Below are positions 27,704 through 36,788 of a stretch of DNA of 39,153 bases, piece by piece. The position numbers were made by a program, and so were the translations under genes. Origin of the DNA: Pseudomonadota bacterium (GTDB lineage: Bacteria > Pseudomonadota > Gammaproteobacteria > Burkholderiales > Burkholderiaceae_C). The DNA lies in NCBI GenBank assembly GCA_021812315.1, contig JAKANU010000002.1, forward strand, positions 1 through 39,153, written 5' to 3'. Position 1 is the first letter of the stretch; every line of letters begins with the position of its first letter. The notes under the pieces are model-generated. The model worked only from the letters and a program-made list of their open reading frames with translations. It made no database searches and had not been told where the DNA came from.

Positions 27704-28525
27704 TTAGTCGCCGCCATGGCTGCCGCCGTGGCCGTCGTGGTCACCGCCGTCGTCACCGCCGTCGTCACCGCCGCCGGTACTCGTACCTGTCGAAGTGCCC
27801 GTGGAAGTGCCCGTGGAAGTGCCCGTGGAAGTGCCCGTGGAAGTGCCGGTGGAAGTGCCCGTGGAAGTGCCCGTGGAAGTGCCCGTACCGGTTCCGGTAC
27901 CAGCGCCGGCGACCTGGATATGGGATTGAAGCCAGACCTCGGTACCCCTGGGGCGGCTGCGTGTGCTGTCCGCGGCCAGCACCTCGGGGCCAAAGCCGCG
28001 TGCCGTGATGACAAAGGCTGAGTTTGTGCTCACCGTGGTTGTGCCTGCTGGCATCACCGGCAGTGGTTCAACCATGCACTCTGGCGGGCGCTGGTAGGTA
28101 GTGGTCATGCCGGGCTGATTGACCAGGGTCAAGGGCAGCGCATAGGGCGCAGTGGAGGCCGTGCCATCCCAGTTAACCAGCTCACCTGCCGCATTGCGTT
28201 CACTCCACTTGGGCACAACTGAGTAGGGAAGTATGGTGGGCGTGCTGGTCGGGGTGGAGCTAGTGATTTGCTGCACCACCGAGTCCTCGCAGTAGCGCAA
28301 GGCGATCTCCGCAGCCTGCATGCCGAGCTCGGTTGTGCGCACGTTGCCGGCCACGGCCTCCGCGGAAGTCGCACCACGCATACCACTAACGGCCAACAGC
28401 GAGATCACCACCAGCAGGATCAAGGCAATGATCAGCACCACACCAGTTTGCCGGTGAACTTTGTGCGAGGAGCGCAAGCGCTCTGGTGTGAAAGTGTGAA
28501 AGACCTGGTTTGTCATGATGATCAC
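27704..28525 (-). CDS. pilX: PilX minor pilin with repetitive GT/TS tail and Gly/Asp/His-rich C-terminus
   Basis: TGVVLIIALILLVVISLLAVSGMRGATSAEAVAGNVRTTELGMQAAEIALRYCED...RGTEVWLQSHIQV then GTGTSTGTSTG...GGGDDGGDDGGDHDGHGGSHGGD; position in pil operon. Confidence 0.88.
   Translation of the reverse strand: MIIMTNQVFHTFTPERLRSSHKVHRQTGVVLIIALILLVVISLLAVSGMRGATSAEAVAGNVRTTELGMQAAEIALRYCEDSVVQQITSSTPTSTPTILPYSVVPKWSERNAAGELVNWDGTASTAPYALPLTLVNQPGMTTTYQRPPECMVEPLPVMPAGTTTVSTNSAFVITARGFGPEVLAADSTRSRPRGTEVWLQSHIQVAGAGTGTGTGTSTGTSTGTSTGTSTGTSTGTSTGTSTGTSTGTSTGGGDDGGDDGGDHDGHGGSHGGD
27792..27887. repeat. Tandem minisatellite: 8 units of 12 bp (gaagtgcccgtg), in frame in pilX
   Basis: Counted directly: 8 contiguous 12-mers with one internal substitution (unit 5, c to g) and a terminal base change in unit 8. 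Encodes (TGTS)n. Confidence 0.97.
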
Positions 28526-28540
28526 TCTCGAGGTTTGCAG

Positions 28541-29581
28541 CTAGTTACGCAATTCAACGGTCGTTGAGTAGGCTCGGCGCAGACGCAAGTCGGGTGCGCT
28601 TACCAAGTTGCCTTCGCAGTCGAGGTACTTCGCTGAGGCAGCGGAGTCGACCACTGGTGCCTCGCTGCGGACAACGACGCAAATGCGCACCGCGATGACT
28701 TTCTTCCAGCGCGAGGCGTCACTGGTCAGGGCGGCCAAGCTGGGTTCGGACAGGATCTGATCGGCGCGCAAATAGCCAACCACGCCGGTCACGGTTGCCG
28801 AAGTGCTCAGGGTGCCGTAGGTTAAGCGCATGTCTTCTATGTTTTCCACCAGCGGTTGCGCCGTGCTGGCACCGCCATTGCCCTTGCAATACAGACTCGG
28901 AGAGACGATGGCGGTAGATGTGCCAATGAAGAACCGGTTTTCGGCAACCGTGAACGTCACCGGGGTTGCCGTCGTGACGGTGCCGCCGACAATCGTGGGA
29001 ACGTTGTTTGCCGTGATGGTGGTCAGGGCGTTGCCAAGGCAGTCGGTAGGCGCGCCAGCCGTCGTGGGTATCGTGTTAAAGCGGTCGGCCTCATAGATGA
29101 CGGCAAGCGAGTCCGGCAACGTGCTGGTACCGGCGGCACAGGTCGATGTATCAAGGGTGTCGATCGTCGCAGTTGTCGACGTAATGTTGCCGAACCGACC
29201 AGTGCATCCACGGATGAATTTGAAATTCGACAGGGTGTACGTGGACGGTGAAACACTGAAGCCTGCGTAGGTCGGCGTGGGCATATAAACCGGGTTGCGC
29301 AGGCTCGCCAGTGTTGGCGTGCTGGCATCGACCCGGTTCGCACGCTTGGGATTGTTGCCCGCCATCCTCAGTTGTTGCGTCAATATCGCCAGCGCCGCCT
29401 GCGCAGCCTCGTTCATGCGGCTTTGCGCCTCGGCCATCTTGCCCGCGCTCGCCGCACCCAGGTAGGCGGATACGGCGGCCACGGCAATGATCAAACCGAT
29501 GGTCAGGGAGACCATCAGCTCAATCAGCGAAAATCCCCTGACAGATTGCTGTTGCGTCCGGGGGTGTTGACGGTTTGTCAT
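28541..29581 (-). CDS. pilW: PilW minor pilin
   Basis: VRG|FSLIELMVSLTIGLIIAVAAVSAYLGAASAGKMAEAQSRMNEAAQAALAILTQQLRMAGNNP; ATGA overlap with pilV. Confidence 0.92.
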   Translation of the reverse strand: MTNRQHPRTQQQSVRGFSLIELMVSLTIGLIIAVAAVSAYLGAASAGKMAEAQSRMNEAAQAALAILTQQLRMAGNNPKRANRVDASTPTLASLRNPVYMPTPTYAGFSVSPSTYTLSNFKFIRGCTGRFGNITSTTATIDTLDTSTCAAGTSTLPDSLAVIYEADRFNTIPTTAGAPTDCLGNALTTITANNVPTIVGGTVTTATPVTFTVAENRFFIGTSTAIVSPSLYCKGNGGASTAQPLVENIEDMRLTYGTLSTSATVTGVVGYLRADQILSEPSLAALTSDASRWKKVIAVRICVVVRSEAPVVDSAASAKYLDCEGNLVSAPDLRLRRAYSTTVELRN

Positions 29582-30135
29582 ATCTTGAACCTCACGTACA
29601 GGCAGCGCGGCTTGGGACGCGTGTAAGTGTTGGTGACCTGGGTCGGGCAATTGTCCGAGGTGCTGGGGTTGAGCGCGGCCAAGGTACTTGGCTCCTGCCA
29701 GATGATCCACAAATTGGCGGCACCAGCCAGACTGCAGGGTGTGGTATCGCAAGTCACCAGCACGCCGCCGGCCGGCAATTCGATACGTGCCGCTCGCTGC
29801 ACCGTGCTGTTGTCGAGAGCGGCGAGTTTTGCTGGGTCGCAAGTCGGGTAGGAACAGTTGACCAGGGGAACATCGCTGAAGGTGCCGTCATAGCTCATGG
29901 TCACGGTGTACGAACCGCTGGTGTACCCGGTTGGATTGGCACGGATGCGTTCGATGTGACTGGCAGCTATGTTGGCAGCGACGGCTCGCATGTTCGACAT
30001 CTTGGGTGCCTGGACTGCGTACGACAGCATGGCGCCAAGCGCAAGCAGACCAAACGACAGCAAAAGGATGGCGATCAGCACCTCGATTAGCGAGGCGCCG
30101 CACTGGCGATCATGGCTTTTGTAGACGGAGGTCAT
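29578..30135 (-). CDS. pilV: PilV minor pilin
   Basis: CGASLIEVLIAILLLSFGLLALGAMLSYAVQAPKMSNMRAVAANIAASHIERIRANP; ATGA overlap with fimT. Confidence 0.9.
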   Translation of the reverse strand: MTSVYKSHDRQCGASLIEVLIAILLLSFGLLALGAMLSYAVQAPKMSNMRAVAANIAASHIERIRANPTGYTSGSYTVTMSYDGTFSDVPLVNCSYPTCDPAKLAALDNSTVQRAARIELPAGGVLVTCDTTPCSLAGAANLWIIWQEPSTLAALNPSTSDNCPTQVTNTYTRPKPRCLYVRFKI

Positions 30136-30713
30136 TGGTAATTTGTCCCACAAGAGGAGTTTCCGTCGCCCGCAATGCGGGCGCGACCACCCAAGTTGAC
30201 ACACACCAGCCTCTGCACGGCATTGGCAAATGTGGGGTTGCCGCCAAATTGGAGGTTGGTCGCGGAAGTCAGATCAATGAACCGCCCAGTGGCGGTGAAG
30301 CGGAACTTGGTCGAGGAAGAACTGCGACCCGTTTCGACAATGGAGTCCAAGGTGGTGACAGGGGCCTGCACCCGCAGCACCGGTTCGGCCGCGTCCTTGT
30401 TTCCATCGCCATCGAGATCGTGAAAAATAATCCAGCCGCTGACCCAGCCATTGCCGCCGGGGCCAGACCCCGTACCGCAAACCGGGCTGCTAGCTTCCGG
30501 CGCGTCGCTGCGACACATCACCACATTGCCACCACGGCGGATCGCTTCGCTGCGGGCAAAGCGCATGTCGCCCAAAAAAGTGTTCACCGCACCGGACATG
30601 GTGTTGGACTGGATCAACTGTTTGAATGAGGGCGCGGCGAGTGTGGTCAGGATCGCCACGATGGCGATCACGATCATCAGTTCGACCAGGGTAAACCCGC
30701 GAGACTTGTTCAT
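30132..30713 (-). CDS. fimT: GspH/FimT family pseudopilin
   Basis: SRG|FTLVELMIVIAIVAILTTLAAPSFKQLIQSNTMSGAVNTFLGDMRFARSEAIRRGGNVVMCRS...GWIIFHDLDGDGNKDAAEPVLR. Confidence 0.92.
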   Translation of the reverse strand: MNKSRGFTLVELMIVIAIVAILTTLAAPSFKQLIQSNTMSGAVNTFLGDMRFARSEAIRRGGNVVMCRSDAPEASSPVCGTGSGPGGNGWVSGWIIFHDLDGDGNKDAAEPVLRVQAPVTTLDSIVETGRSSSSTKFRFTATGRFIDLTSATNLQFGGNPTFANAVQRLVCVNLGGRARIAGDGNSSCGTNYQ

Positions 30714-30801
30714 GGCGGTGAGTTTGGCGTCATCGCCAGGGTTTGGCTAGCGTCAATTGACAAACGGTGAGCTGGGGCGGACGGGCGGCACTGGAGTGAG
30801 C

Positions 30802-31251
30802 TTAGCGCCGTACTTCATCGACCAGGGTCTTGAATTCGGCGATGTCCTCAAACCGGCGGTAAACGCTGGCAAAGCGCACGTAAGCGACTTTGTCGAGTTT
30901 CTTCAGTTCGCGCATCACCAACTCGCCCAGCCGCGCCGATGGAACTTCGCGCGCGCCCAGGTTGAGCAGCTTTTCCTCCATGCGCTCGATGGCCGCATCG
31001 ACCCGGTCGGTGCTGACCGGGCGCTTGCGCAGTGCCAGCTTCATGGACGCCAGAAGTTTGGCGCGTTCATACTCGATGCGGCGGCCGTCCTTCTTGACGA
31101 CGGCCGGAAAACTGACGTCGGCACGCTCATAGGTTGTGAAACGCTTTTCGCAGGAGGCGCACTGACGCCGGCGCCGGATGAACTCGCCGTCTTCAGCGAC
31201 CCGGGTCTCCATCACCTGGGTCTCGGAGTGACCGCAAAACGGGCACTTCAT
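30802..31251 (-). CDS. nrdR: Transcriptional repressor NrdR
   Basis: [58 protein letters not shown]; Zn ribbon + ATP cone. Confidence 0.98.
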   Translation of the reverse strand: MKCPFCGHSETQVMETRVAEDGEFIRRRRQCASCEKRFTTYERADVSFPAVVKKDGRRIEYERAKLLASMKLALRKRPVSTDRVDAAIERMEEKLLNLGAREVPSARLGELVMRELKKLDKVAYVRFASVYRRFEDIAEFKTLVDEVRR

Positions 31252-31260
31252 GGCCTCGGG

Positions 31261-32511
31261 CTAGGTCGCCCCATACACCGGGAACTGGGCCGTGAGAGCC
31301 GCGACCTTGGCGCGCACTGCCTCGATCTTCGCCGCATCGTTCGGATGCTCCAGCACATCGGCGATCAGGTTGGCTGTTTGGCGCGCCTGCTCGTCCTGGA
31401 AGCCGCGGGTCGTCATCGCTGGTGTGCCGATGCGCACACCGCTCGTGACCATCGGCTTTTCGGGGTCGTTGGGAATGGCGTTCTTGTTGATGGTCATGTT
31501 GGCACTTCCCAGCAGGCTCTCGGCCTGTTTGCCAGTGATGCCCTTGGAGCGCAGGTCCACCAGCATCATGTGACTTTGCGTGCCGCCACTGACAATGCGC
31601 AGGCCTCGCTCGCCCAGCGTTTGCGCGACGATTCTGGCATTGATCAGAACCTGCTGTTGATAAACTTTGAATGAAGGCGACAGCGCTTCCTTGAAGGCCA
31701 CCGCCTTGGCGGCGATGACGTGCATCAGCGGGCCGCCCTGCAAACCGGGAAAGACCGCGCTGTTGATGGCCTTTTCATGCTCGGGCTTCATCAGGATGAA
31801 GCCACCCCGCGGGCCGCGCAGGCTCTTGTGCGTCGTGGAAGTGACGACGTCGGCATGGGGTACCGGATTCGGGTAGACCCCGGCTGCTATCAGTCCGGCG
31901 TAGTGAGCCATGTCGACCATGAAGATGGCACCCACCTCGTGCGCGACGCGGGCAAAGCGCTCGAAGTCGATGCGCAGGCTGTAGGCGGAGGCACCGGCGA
32001 TGATCAGCTTGGGCCGGCACTCGCGGGCTTTGCGCTCCATAGCCTCGTAGTCGATTTCTTCCCTGTCGTTGAGTCCGTAACTCACGACCTTGAACCACTT
32101 GCCGCTCATGTTCAGCGCCATGCCATGGGTCAGGTGGCCGCCCTCGGCCAGGCTCATGCCCAGGATCGTGTCGCCGGGCTTGAGAAACGCCAGAAACACG
32201 GCTTCGTTGGCAGAGGCACCGCAATGCGGCTGCACGTTGGCGCAAGCGGCGCCGAACAATTGCTTGACCCGGTCGATGGCCAGTTGCTCGGCGACGTCCA
32301 CGAATTCGCAACCTCCGTAGTAGCGCTTGCCGGGGTAGCCCTCGGCGTACTTGTTGGTCAGGCGCGTGCCCTGCGCCGCCAGTACCGCCGGCGAGGCGTA
32401 GTTCTCGCTGGCAATCAACTCGATGTGCTGCTCCTGGCGGCGGTGCTCGGCCTCGATAGCGGCAAATATTTCTGGATCGGCTTGTTCAATGCGTGTGGCG
32501 TTGTCGTACAT
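31261..32511 (-). CDS. glyA: Serine hydroxymethyltransferase
   Basis: [60 protein letters not shown]-lysine region. ATG at 32511. Confidence 0.98.
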   Translation of the reverse strand: MYDNATRIEQADPEIFAAIEAEHRRQEQHIELIASENYASPAVLAAQGTRLTNKYAEGYPGKRYYGGCEFVDVAEQLAIDRVKQLFGAACANVQPHCGASANEAVFLAFLKPGDTILGMSLAEGGHLTHGMALNMSGKWFKVVSYGLNDREEIDYEAMERKARECRPKLIIAGASAYSLRIDFERFARVAHEVGAIFMVDMAHYAGLIAAGVYPNPVPHADVVTSTTHKSLRGPRGGFILMKPEHEKAINSAVFPGLQGGPLMHVIAAKAVAFKEALSPSFKVYQQQVLINARIVAQTLGERGLRIVSGGTQSHMMLVDLRSKGITGKQAESLLGSANMTINKNAIPNDPEKPMVTSGVRIGTPAMTTRGFQDEQARQTANLIADVLEHPNDAAKIEAVRAKVAALTAQFPVYGAT

Positions 32512-32552
32512 GGCGGTTTCTTGGTGCGGCGCGGTCAACGGCCGACTACAGG

Positions 32553-33362
32553 TCAGGAGGGAGTCAACATGGCGACTTTATCAGGCCCGGGCTCGGGCTT
32601 GGCTGGCAGGGCGGGTGCCGCCACGGTCTGAACCGTCACCAAGGGCACTGTCTGCCCCTTGGCTACCAGTTGCAGACGCGCGCGCTCTGCCATCACCTTG
32701 TCGGCATAGCCCCCGTCGTCGATTCCCGTCGCGCCGACGTAACAACGCAGGCCGCCCTCAAGCGTACCGGCGCGTTTGACGCATTCCTGCAACACGCTGG
32801 CGCCGACGCGCAAGTTGGTGACCGGATCGAAGGCGGCAAATTTGCCGCCAAAACTCTCGTATTTGTCGCTGTGAACTCGTGTCATGACCTGCATCAAACC
32901 TTGCGCGCCAACCGGACTCTGTGCGAACGGGTTGAACCCGGACTCCACGGCCATCACTGCCAGGATCAGCGTCGGGTCCTGTCGATTGCGCTGGCCGATC
33001 TCGTAAGCCTCGGTGACCAGGACACTCAGCGGCTCCGGCGCAACGCGGTATTTCCGGCTCAGCCAGTAGGCCAGTGCGGCCTGCTGCCGGGGGAGGTCGC
33101 GTGGGTCACTTGCGGTGGCGCGGTCAACTGAATCCATGCCGCTGTTCCATCCACTCACGGCAGCCTGGCGCGCTTGCAGCCAGCTGATGAGTTTGACTTC
33201 ACCGCCCTGGCGCAGGTCCGGACGCACGGCCAGCATGATCGCCGCGAACATGACCACGAGTCCAACCACGGCAAGGCCACTGTGGGTTACTTCAAAGAGG
33301 CCTTGGGCGACATCGGATGCGAAAGTTCGCAGCCCCAGGGTAAATTTATTCGACGCTGTCAT
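32553..33362 (-). CDS. Lytic transglycosylase (SLT domain), membrane-anchored
   Basis: TM near N-term; [41 protein letters not shown]...; ATG at 33362 after gaagagct. Confidence 0.88.
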   Translation of the reverse strand: MTASNKFTLGLRTFASDVAQGLFEVTHSGLAVVGLVVMFAAIMLAVRPDLRQGGEVKLISWLQARQAAVSGWNSGMDSVDRATASDPRDLPRQQAALAYWLSRKYRVAPEPLSVLVTEAYEIGQRNRQDPTLILAVMAVESGFNPFAQSPVGAQGLMQVMTRVHSDKYESFGGKFAAFDPVTNLRVGASVLQECVKRAGTLEGGLRCYVGATGIDDGGYADKVMAERARLQLVAKGQTVPLVTVQTVAAPALPAKPEPGPDKVAMLTPS

Positions 33363-33536
33363 AGCTCTTCCTTCTTCGGCGGGGCGCACCAGTGGCCGGC
33401 TGGCGTAGGTGGCACCTCGTTTGGGTTGGTACGCTATCAATATCCTGCCAGGGTTCCATGGATGGGGCAGAGATTTGAATATGCCGGGTTCGGCAGCGGG
33501 TTCGGGTAATCCCTTGGCTATGCCAAAGGTGCGCGG

Positions 33537-33566
33537 ATTCTAGGTTGACTTTATATATCAAGTCAA
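33537..33566 (-). promoter_or_regulatory. Predicted sigma70 promoter for the transglycosylase gene, embedded in a palindrome
   Basis: Minus strand TTGACT-N18-TAGAAT; the -35 lies in the 9-bp-arm dyad GGTTGACTT-tatatatc-AAGTCAACC (33543-33568). Confidence 0.5.
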
Positions 33567-33601
33567 CCATATCAAATGCAAGTATTATTCATAAAGAAAA
33601 C

Positions 33602-33630
33602 TTGAATTCAGTTCTTGGCGTGTTTAAACT
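33602..33630 (+). promoter_or_regulatory. Predicted sigma70 promoter of a candidate ncRNA / DUF349 leader
   Basis: TTGAAT-N17-TAAACT in an AT-rich stretch; predicted TSS about 33637. Confidence 0.5.
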
Positions 33631-33636
33631 GAAAAT

Positions 33637-33850
33637 GCCCGTCACGCGACGGGCGTAGCGCCGGCAGTAGCCAGTCCCTACCTCAGGGTAGCTGTGATGA
33701 AGCGGCCCCGGCGATTCATGGAGGCAATCTTTTGCCATCCAGCACGGCGGGACCTTACCCTCCAGTCGTGCGAACCAAGACAGCATGGACCTCGTGTTCG
33801 CTGTCGAGCCCGGCGGCACGGCTTGAGGCCAACCGACCGGGCTTTTGTCT
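33637..33850 (+). ncRNA. Candidate structured small RNA of about 210 nt, or long 5' leader
   Basis: Successive hairpins: GCCCGTC-acgc-GACGGGC (33637-33654); CGCCGG..CCGGCG (33659-33713) enclosing CTACC-tcag-GGTAG; TGGA-GGCAA-tctt-TTGCC-a-TCCA (33719-33741); GCACG..CGTGC (33742-33771); GACAGC..GCTGTC (33779-33805); then a terminator with T-rich tail. Confidence 0.45.
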
Positions 33851-33854
33851 TATT
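33808..33854 (+). terminator. Intrinsic-terminator-like hairpin ending the candidate ncRNA
   Basis: GCCCGG...CCGGGC followed by TTTTGTCTTATT. Confidence 0.5.
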
Positions 33855-33896
33855 AGTTGCCCGCCGACAAAATTTGCGGCGAAAATGTCCCTTTGC

Positions 33897-33926
33897 CCCG
33901 ACCGGCCTCTGGTCGGGTTTCGTTTC
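33897..33926 (+). terminator. Second terminator/attenuator-like hairpin, about 30 bp before the DUF349 ATG
   Basis: CCCGACC-ggcctct-GGTCGGG followed by TTTCGTTTCC. Confidence 0.5.
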
Positions 33927-33947
33927 CTGTTCTTGTTTGCGCGATCC

Positions 33948-36659
33948 ATGTTCCCCTTTGCTGCCACCCCAAAAGCCCCGGAAGTCCCGGAAACCACACC
34001 CGTTTCGGCCAGGGCAGTGGAGGCCCATCCCCTCGACGAATTGACAGGTGGCGCGTTTTCAGCGCCGACCTCGGGTGAGCGAACGGCGCGGATCAGGGCC
34101 TGGCTGGCGGGTGCGCCGGGCGTGGAACAGATGCAGATGGTCTTCAAGGAGCTCAGCGTCAAGGACAAAGGTGCCTCGAAACTGTTGCGCGAACGCCTTG
34201 ACGAAATCAAGCGCAGCCGCGGTCAGGCGAGCCTGGCCAACGAATGGGCTGAAAAGGCCGCTGTCCTGCTGGCCCTGCCCAAACTCAATATCGCCGATGC
34301 GATGGCCTGGCAGCGTGACGCCGCGAAGGCCGGCGCGCCGCTGAGCAAGGAGCCGCTGGCGGCGCTGCGCGGCCAGCTCAGCGAGCGCGTGCGATGCATT
34401 GAAGACTTGCAACATCGCGTCCAGGTTCAGCGCGAGGCCGCCGTGCTGCTGGCCCAGCGCATTGAGGTGCTGTCGACCAAGTCCTGGCGCGACGCGCAAG
34501 GGGTGGTTGATTCGCTGCGAAGCGACGTTGAGCACTGGCAGGCGCAGGCGAGGCAATTGTCGGACGACGCCAACTGGCCCAGCGTGGACAGCAAGTTCCC
34601 GCCTCTGCTGGAGGCTTCGCGAGCCCAGTTGCTGGTGGTCTGGCAAGCCTTCAGCGACGCGCTGGCGCAGGCCAGTGCCGCGGCAGACGATGCGGCGGCG
34701 GCGTTGCCTGCCGTTCCGGTCTGGGCCGATGAGTTGCGCGCTGCGCGCGGTCTGGCAGGCGAGGCGGCAGCCAAGCCCAAGCGGCCTGTCGTTGACCCTG
34801 AGCTCAGGGCCCGGGCCAACAGCAGCGTGCGTGAGGTGTTGTCGGTCCTGGAGAAGGAAGTGGCGCAGGGACACGGTAAGGCCAGCACGGGTGCGGCCTC
34901 GGCGTTGCGCAACGCATTGAAGGAATACGGCAGACTGATTGACACCCAGCTCGACGCGCAGGCACACGCGGCACTGGCAGCGGCGGGTGAGCTTGAGGGT
35001 TGGCAGCGCTGGCGTGCGGATCAGTTGCGCGAGGAACTGGTGACCAAAGCGGAAGGCTTGCTGGCGCGCCCGCAAGGGCAGGCGATCGGCGGAAGAAAGA
35101 TGCAGGAGAACTTGCGCGCCCTGCGTGAACAGTGGAAGCAGACGGACCAGGGAGGCGTTCCCAATCACGGGCTGTGGAAGCGCTTTGACGATGCGTGCAA
35201 CGAGGCACACAAGGTGGTCGAGGCCTGGCTCGAGAAGATCCGGGCGGAGGCCGCGGAGCACCGGGCACAGCGATTGGCGCTGATCGGGGAAGTCAATGCC
35301 TGGGCTGCGGCCAACCCCGTGGCACTGGACGATGACTGGAAGGGTTTCAACCGCATCCTGCATCAGTTCGGCGAGCGCTGGCGCGACGGCGGGCACGTCG
35401 GTGAGAAGGCTTTTGCCGAGTTGCAGCCGCTGTGGATGGCCGCCATCGAGGCGGCGGCGGCGCCGCTTGAGGCGATGCGAGAGCAAAGTCTGATCAAGCG
35501 TCAGGCGATGATTGAAGAGGCGCGATTGCTTGGCGAGGCCGCGCAGTTGCGCATCGACGCAGTCAAGGCGCTGCAACAGCGCTGGCAGGCCGAGTCGCAT
35601 TTTGTACCGATGGAGCGCCGCCAGGAGCAGAAGCTCTGGGATGCGTTTCGCAAGCCGCTTGATGAGGCGTTTAACCGCAAGTCGCAACAGCGTCAGCAGG
35701 CCGAGGCGGCCCTGGGCGAGCGCGACCGGGTTGTCCTCGAAGCGGCCCGGGCTCTGGAGCAGGCCAACAGCTCCGGGGATGCGCAAGGTATTCGCAGCGC
35801 CATGCACGCGCTGGAGGCCGCGCTGCGCGGACAGGCACAGGCGCAAGCCGCGGTGCTGGCCGCTGGGGAGCCCAATTCTGGGGATGATTCGTCGCCAGAG
35901 CCCGCAGCCAAAGCGAACAATGCTCCGGAAGTTGTAGCACAACAGGCCCCGGACGAGGCCGGCGCGGGCAGCAACACGCCGCCGCCGGCACCGGCCAAGC
36001 CGGCGGCGCGCCCGGTGGTGGCGGTACGTGGCGATGATCGCCCGGGGATGCAAAGGAGCGAGCCCGTGCCCGCGGATCGGGCACGCCGTGACGGCAAGCG
36101 TGACAAGTCCCGAGGCGCGCGCGAAGAAGTCTTTACGCCCGGCAGGCCAGCGTTGGCCCGTCGCGACGGGCGTTTGTCGCCGCGCGCCGAATTGCCGCGC
36201 CTGAGCGAGCCGGCCTTTCGGGCCCAGCGTGATGCGCTCGAACATGCCCAGTCGACCTTGCGCAAACTTGCTGCGCAGGCCCACGGCGAAGCCTTGACTG
36301 TGTTGCTCGAAGCTTGGGAAAAGCGCGATGCAGCGCAACTTCCATCGGCGCAGGCATTCGGCGCCCAAGTACCTGCGGCGACCCGCAACGCCTGGCTCAA
36401 GGCCTTGGGTCAGAGGCCGGGGGCCGACGCCGGGTCCGCCCTGCTGCGTCTGGAGATGGCCGCGGAGTTGCCGACCCCTGCAGAATATCTCCAGGCGCGG
36501 CGCGCACTGCAGTTGCAGTTGTTGACGCGGCGCAACGATCCGTCGCCGGCGCAAACCTGGGCTCAGGACGTGAGCCAGGTGCTCTCCAGCGAGTTTGATC
36601 CGGTCGCTGCTCGACGCTTGCAAAACGTACTCAAAGTGCTTTTCAGATCCCCCGCGTGA
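33948..36659 (+). CDS. DUF349 domain-containing protein
   Basis: ATG at 33948 (MFPFAATPKAPEVPE...); DUF349-like repeats such as LREQWKQTDQGGVPNHGLWKRFDDACNEAHKVVEAWLEKIRAEAAEHR; track start 33732 lies inside the structured leader and is unlikely. Confidence 0.85.
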   Translation: MFPFAATPKAPEVPETTPVSARAVEAHPLDELTGGAFSAPTSGERTARIRAWLAGAPGVEQMQMVFKELSVKDKGASKLLRERLDEIKRSRGQASLANEWAEKAAVLLALPKLNIADAMAWQRDAAKAGAPLSKEPLAALRGQLSERVRCIEDLQHRVQVQREAAVLLAQRIEVLSTKSWRDAQGVVDSLRSDVEHWQAQARQLSDDANWPSVDSKFPPLLEASRAQLLVVWQAFSDALAQASAAADDAAAALPAVPVWADELRAARGLAGEAAAKPKRPVVDPELRARANSSVREVLSVLEKEVAQGHGKASTGAASALRNALKEYGRLIDTQLDAQAHAALAAAGELEGWQRWRADQLREELVTKAEGLLARPQGQAIGGRKMQENLRALREQWKQTDQGGVPNHGLWKRFDDACNEAHKVVEAWLEKIRAEAAEHRAQRLALIGEVNAWAAANPVALDDDWKGFNRILHQFGERWRDGGHVGEKAFAELQPLWMAAIEAAAAPLEAMREQSLIKRQAMIEEARLLGEAAQLRIDAVKALQQRWQAESHFVPMERRQEQKLWDAFRKPLDEAFNRKSQQRQQAEAALGERDRVVLEAARALEQANSSGDAQGIRSAMHALEAALRGQAQAQAAVLAAGEPNSGDDSSPEPAAKANNAPEVVAQQAPDEAGAGSNTPPPAPAKPAARPVVAVRGDDRPGMQRSEPVPADRARRDGKRDKSRGAREEVFTPGRPALARRDGRLSPRAELPRLSEPAFRAQRDALEHAQSTLRKLAAQAHGEALTVLLEAWEKRDAAQLPSAQAFGAQVPAATRNAWLKALGQRPGADAGSALLRLEMAAELPTPAEYLQARRALQLQLLTRRNDPSPAQTWAQDVSQVLSSEFDPVAARRLQNVLKVLFRSPA

Positions 36660-36788
36660 GGCAGGGGTCGCTGAGTTGGCCCTGCCCGTGCCGCGCGGGC
36701 GTCGTTGGTATCATCGGTGGCGTCGGGACCTCTTAACCTGGCGAGCGACGGCTGCGACCCGGACACGAACATCGGGAGGGATGGAGCG

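Noticed and set aside
27792-27887. CRISPR-like regular repeats
   Set aside because: 12-bp units are contiguous without spacers and in coding frame; a minisatellite, not a CRISPR.
31720-32631. 303-codon + strand ORF over glyA
   Set aside because: Antisense to conserved SHMT; no domain signal.
33589-33819. 76-codon minus-strand ORF (MPPGSTANTRSMLSWFARLEGKVPPCW...) over the candidate ncRNA
   Set aside because: Short, unusual composition, no recognised domain; overlaps strong RNA structure. Kept as the alternative to test.
33732-33947. N-terminal extension of the DUF349 ORF given in the track
   Set aside because: It would run through two terminator-like hairpins; ATG at 33948 gives a more plausible protein start.
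34059-36623. 854-codon ORF antisense to the DUF349 gene
   Set aside because: Low-complexity Leu/Arg/Gln-rich translation with no recognisable domain; the sense frame has a clear DUF349 match. A typical mirror ORF in GC-rich DNA.
36660-36686. GGCAGGG/CCCTGCC stem after the DUF349 gene as an intrinsic terminator
   Set aside because: Good stem, but a long loop and no T-tract; evidence too weak to call.
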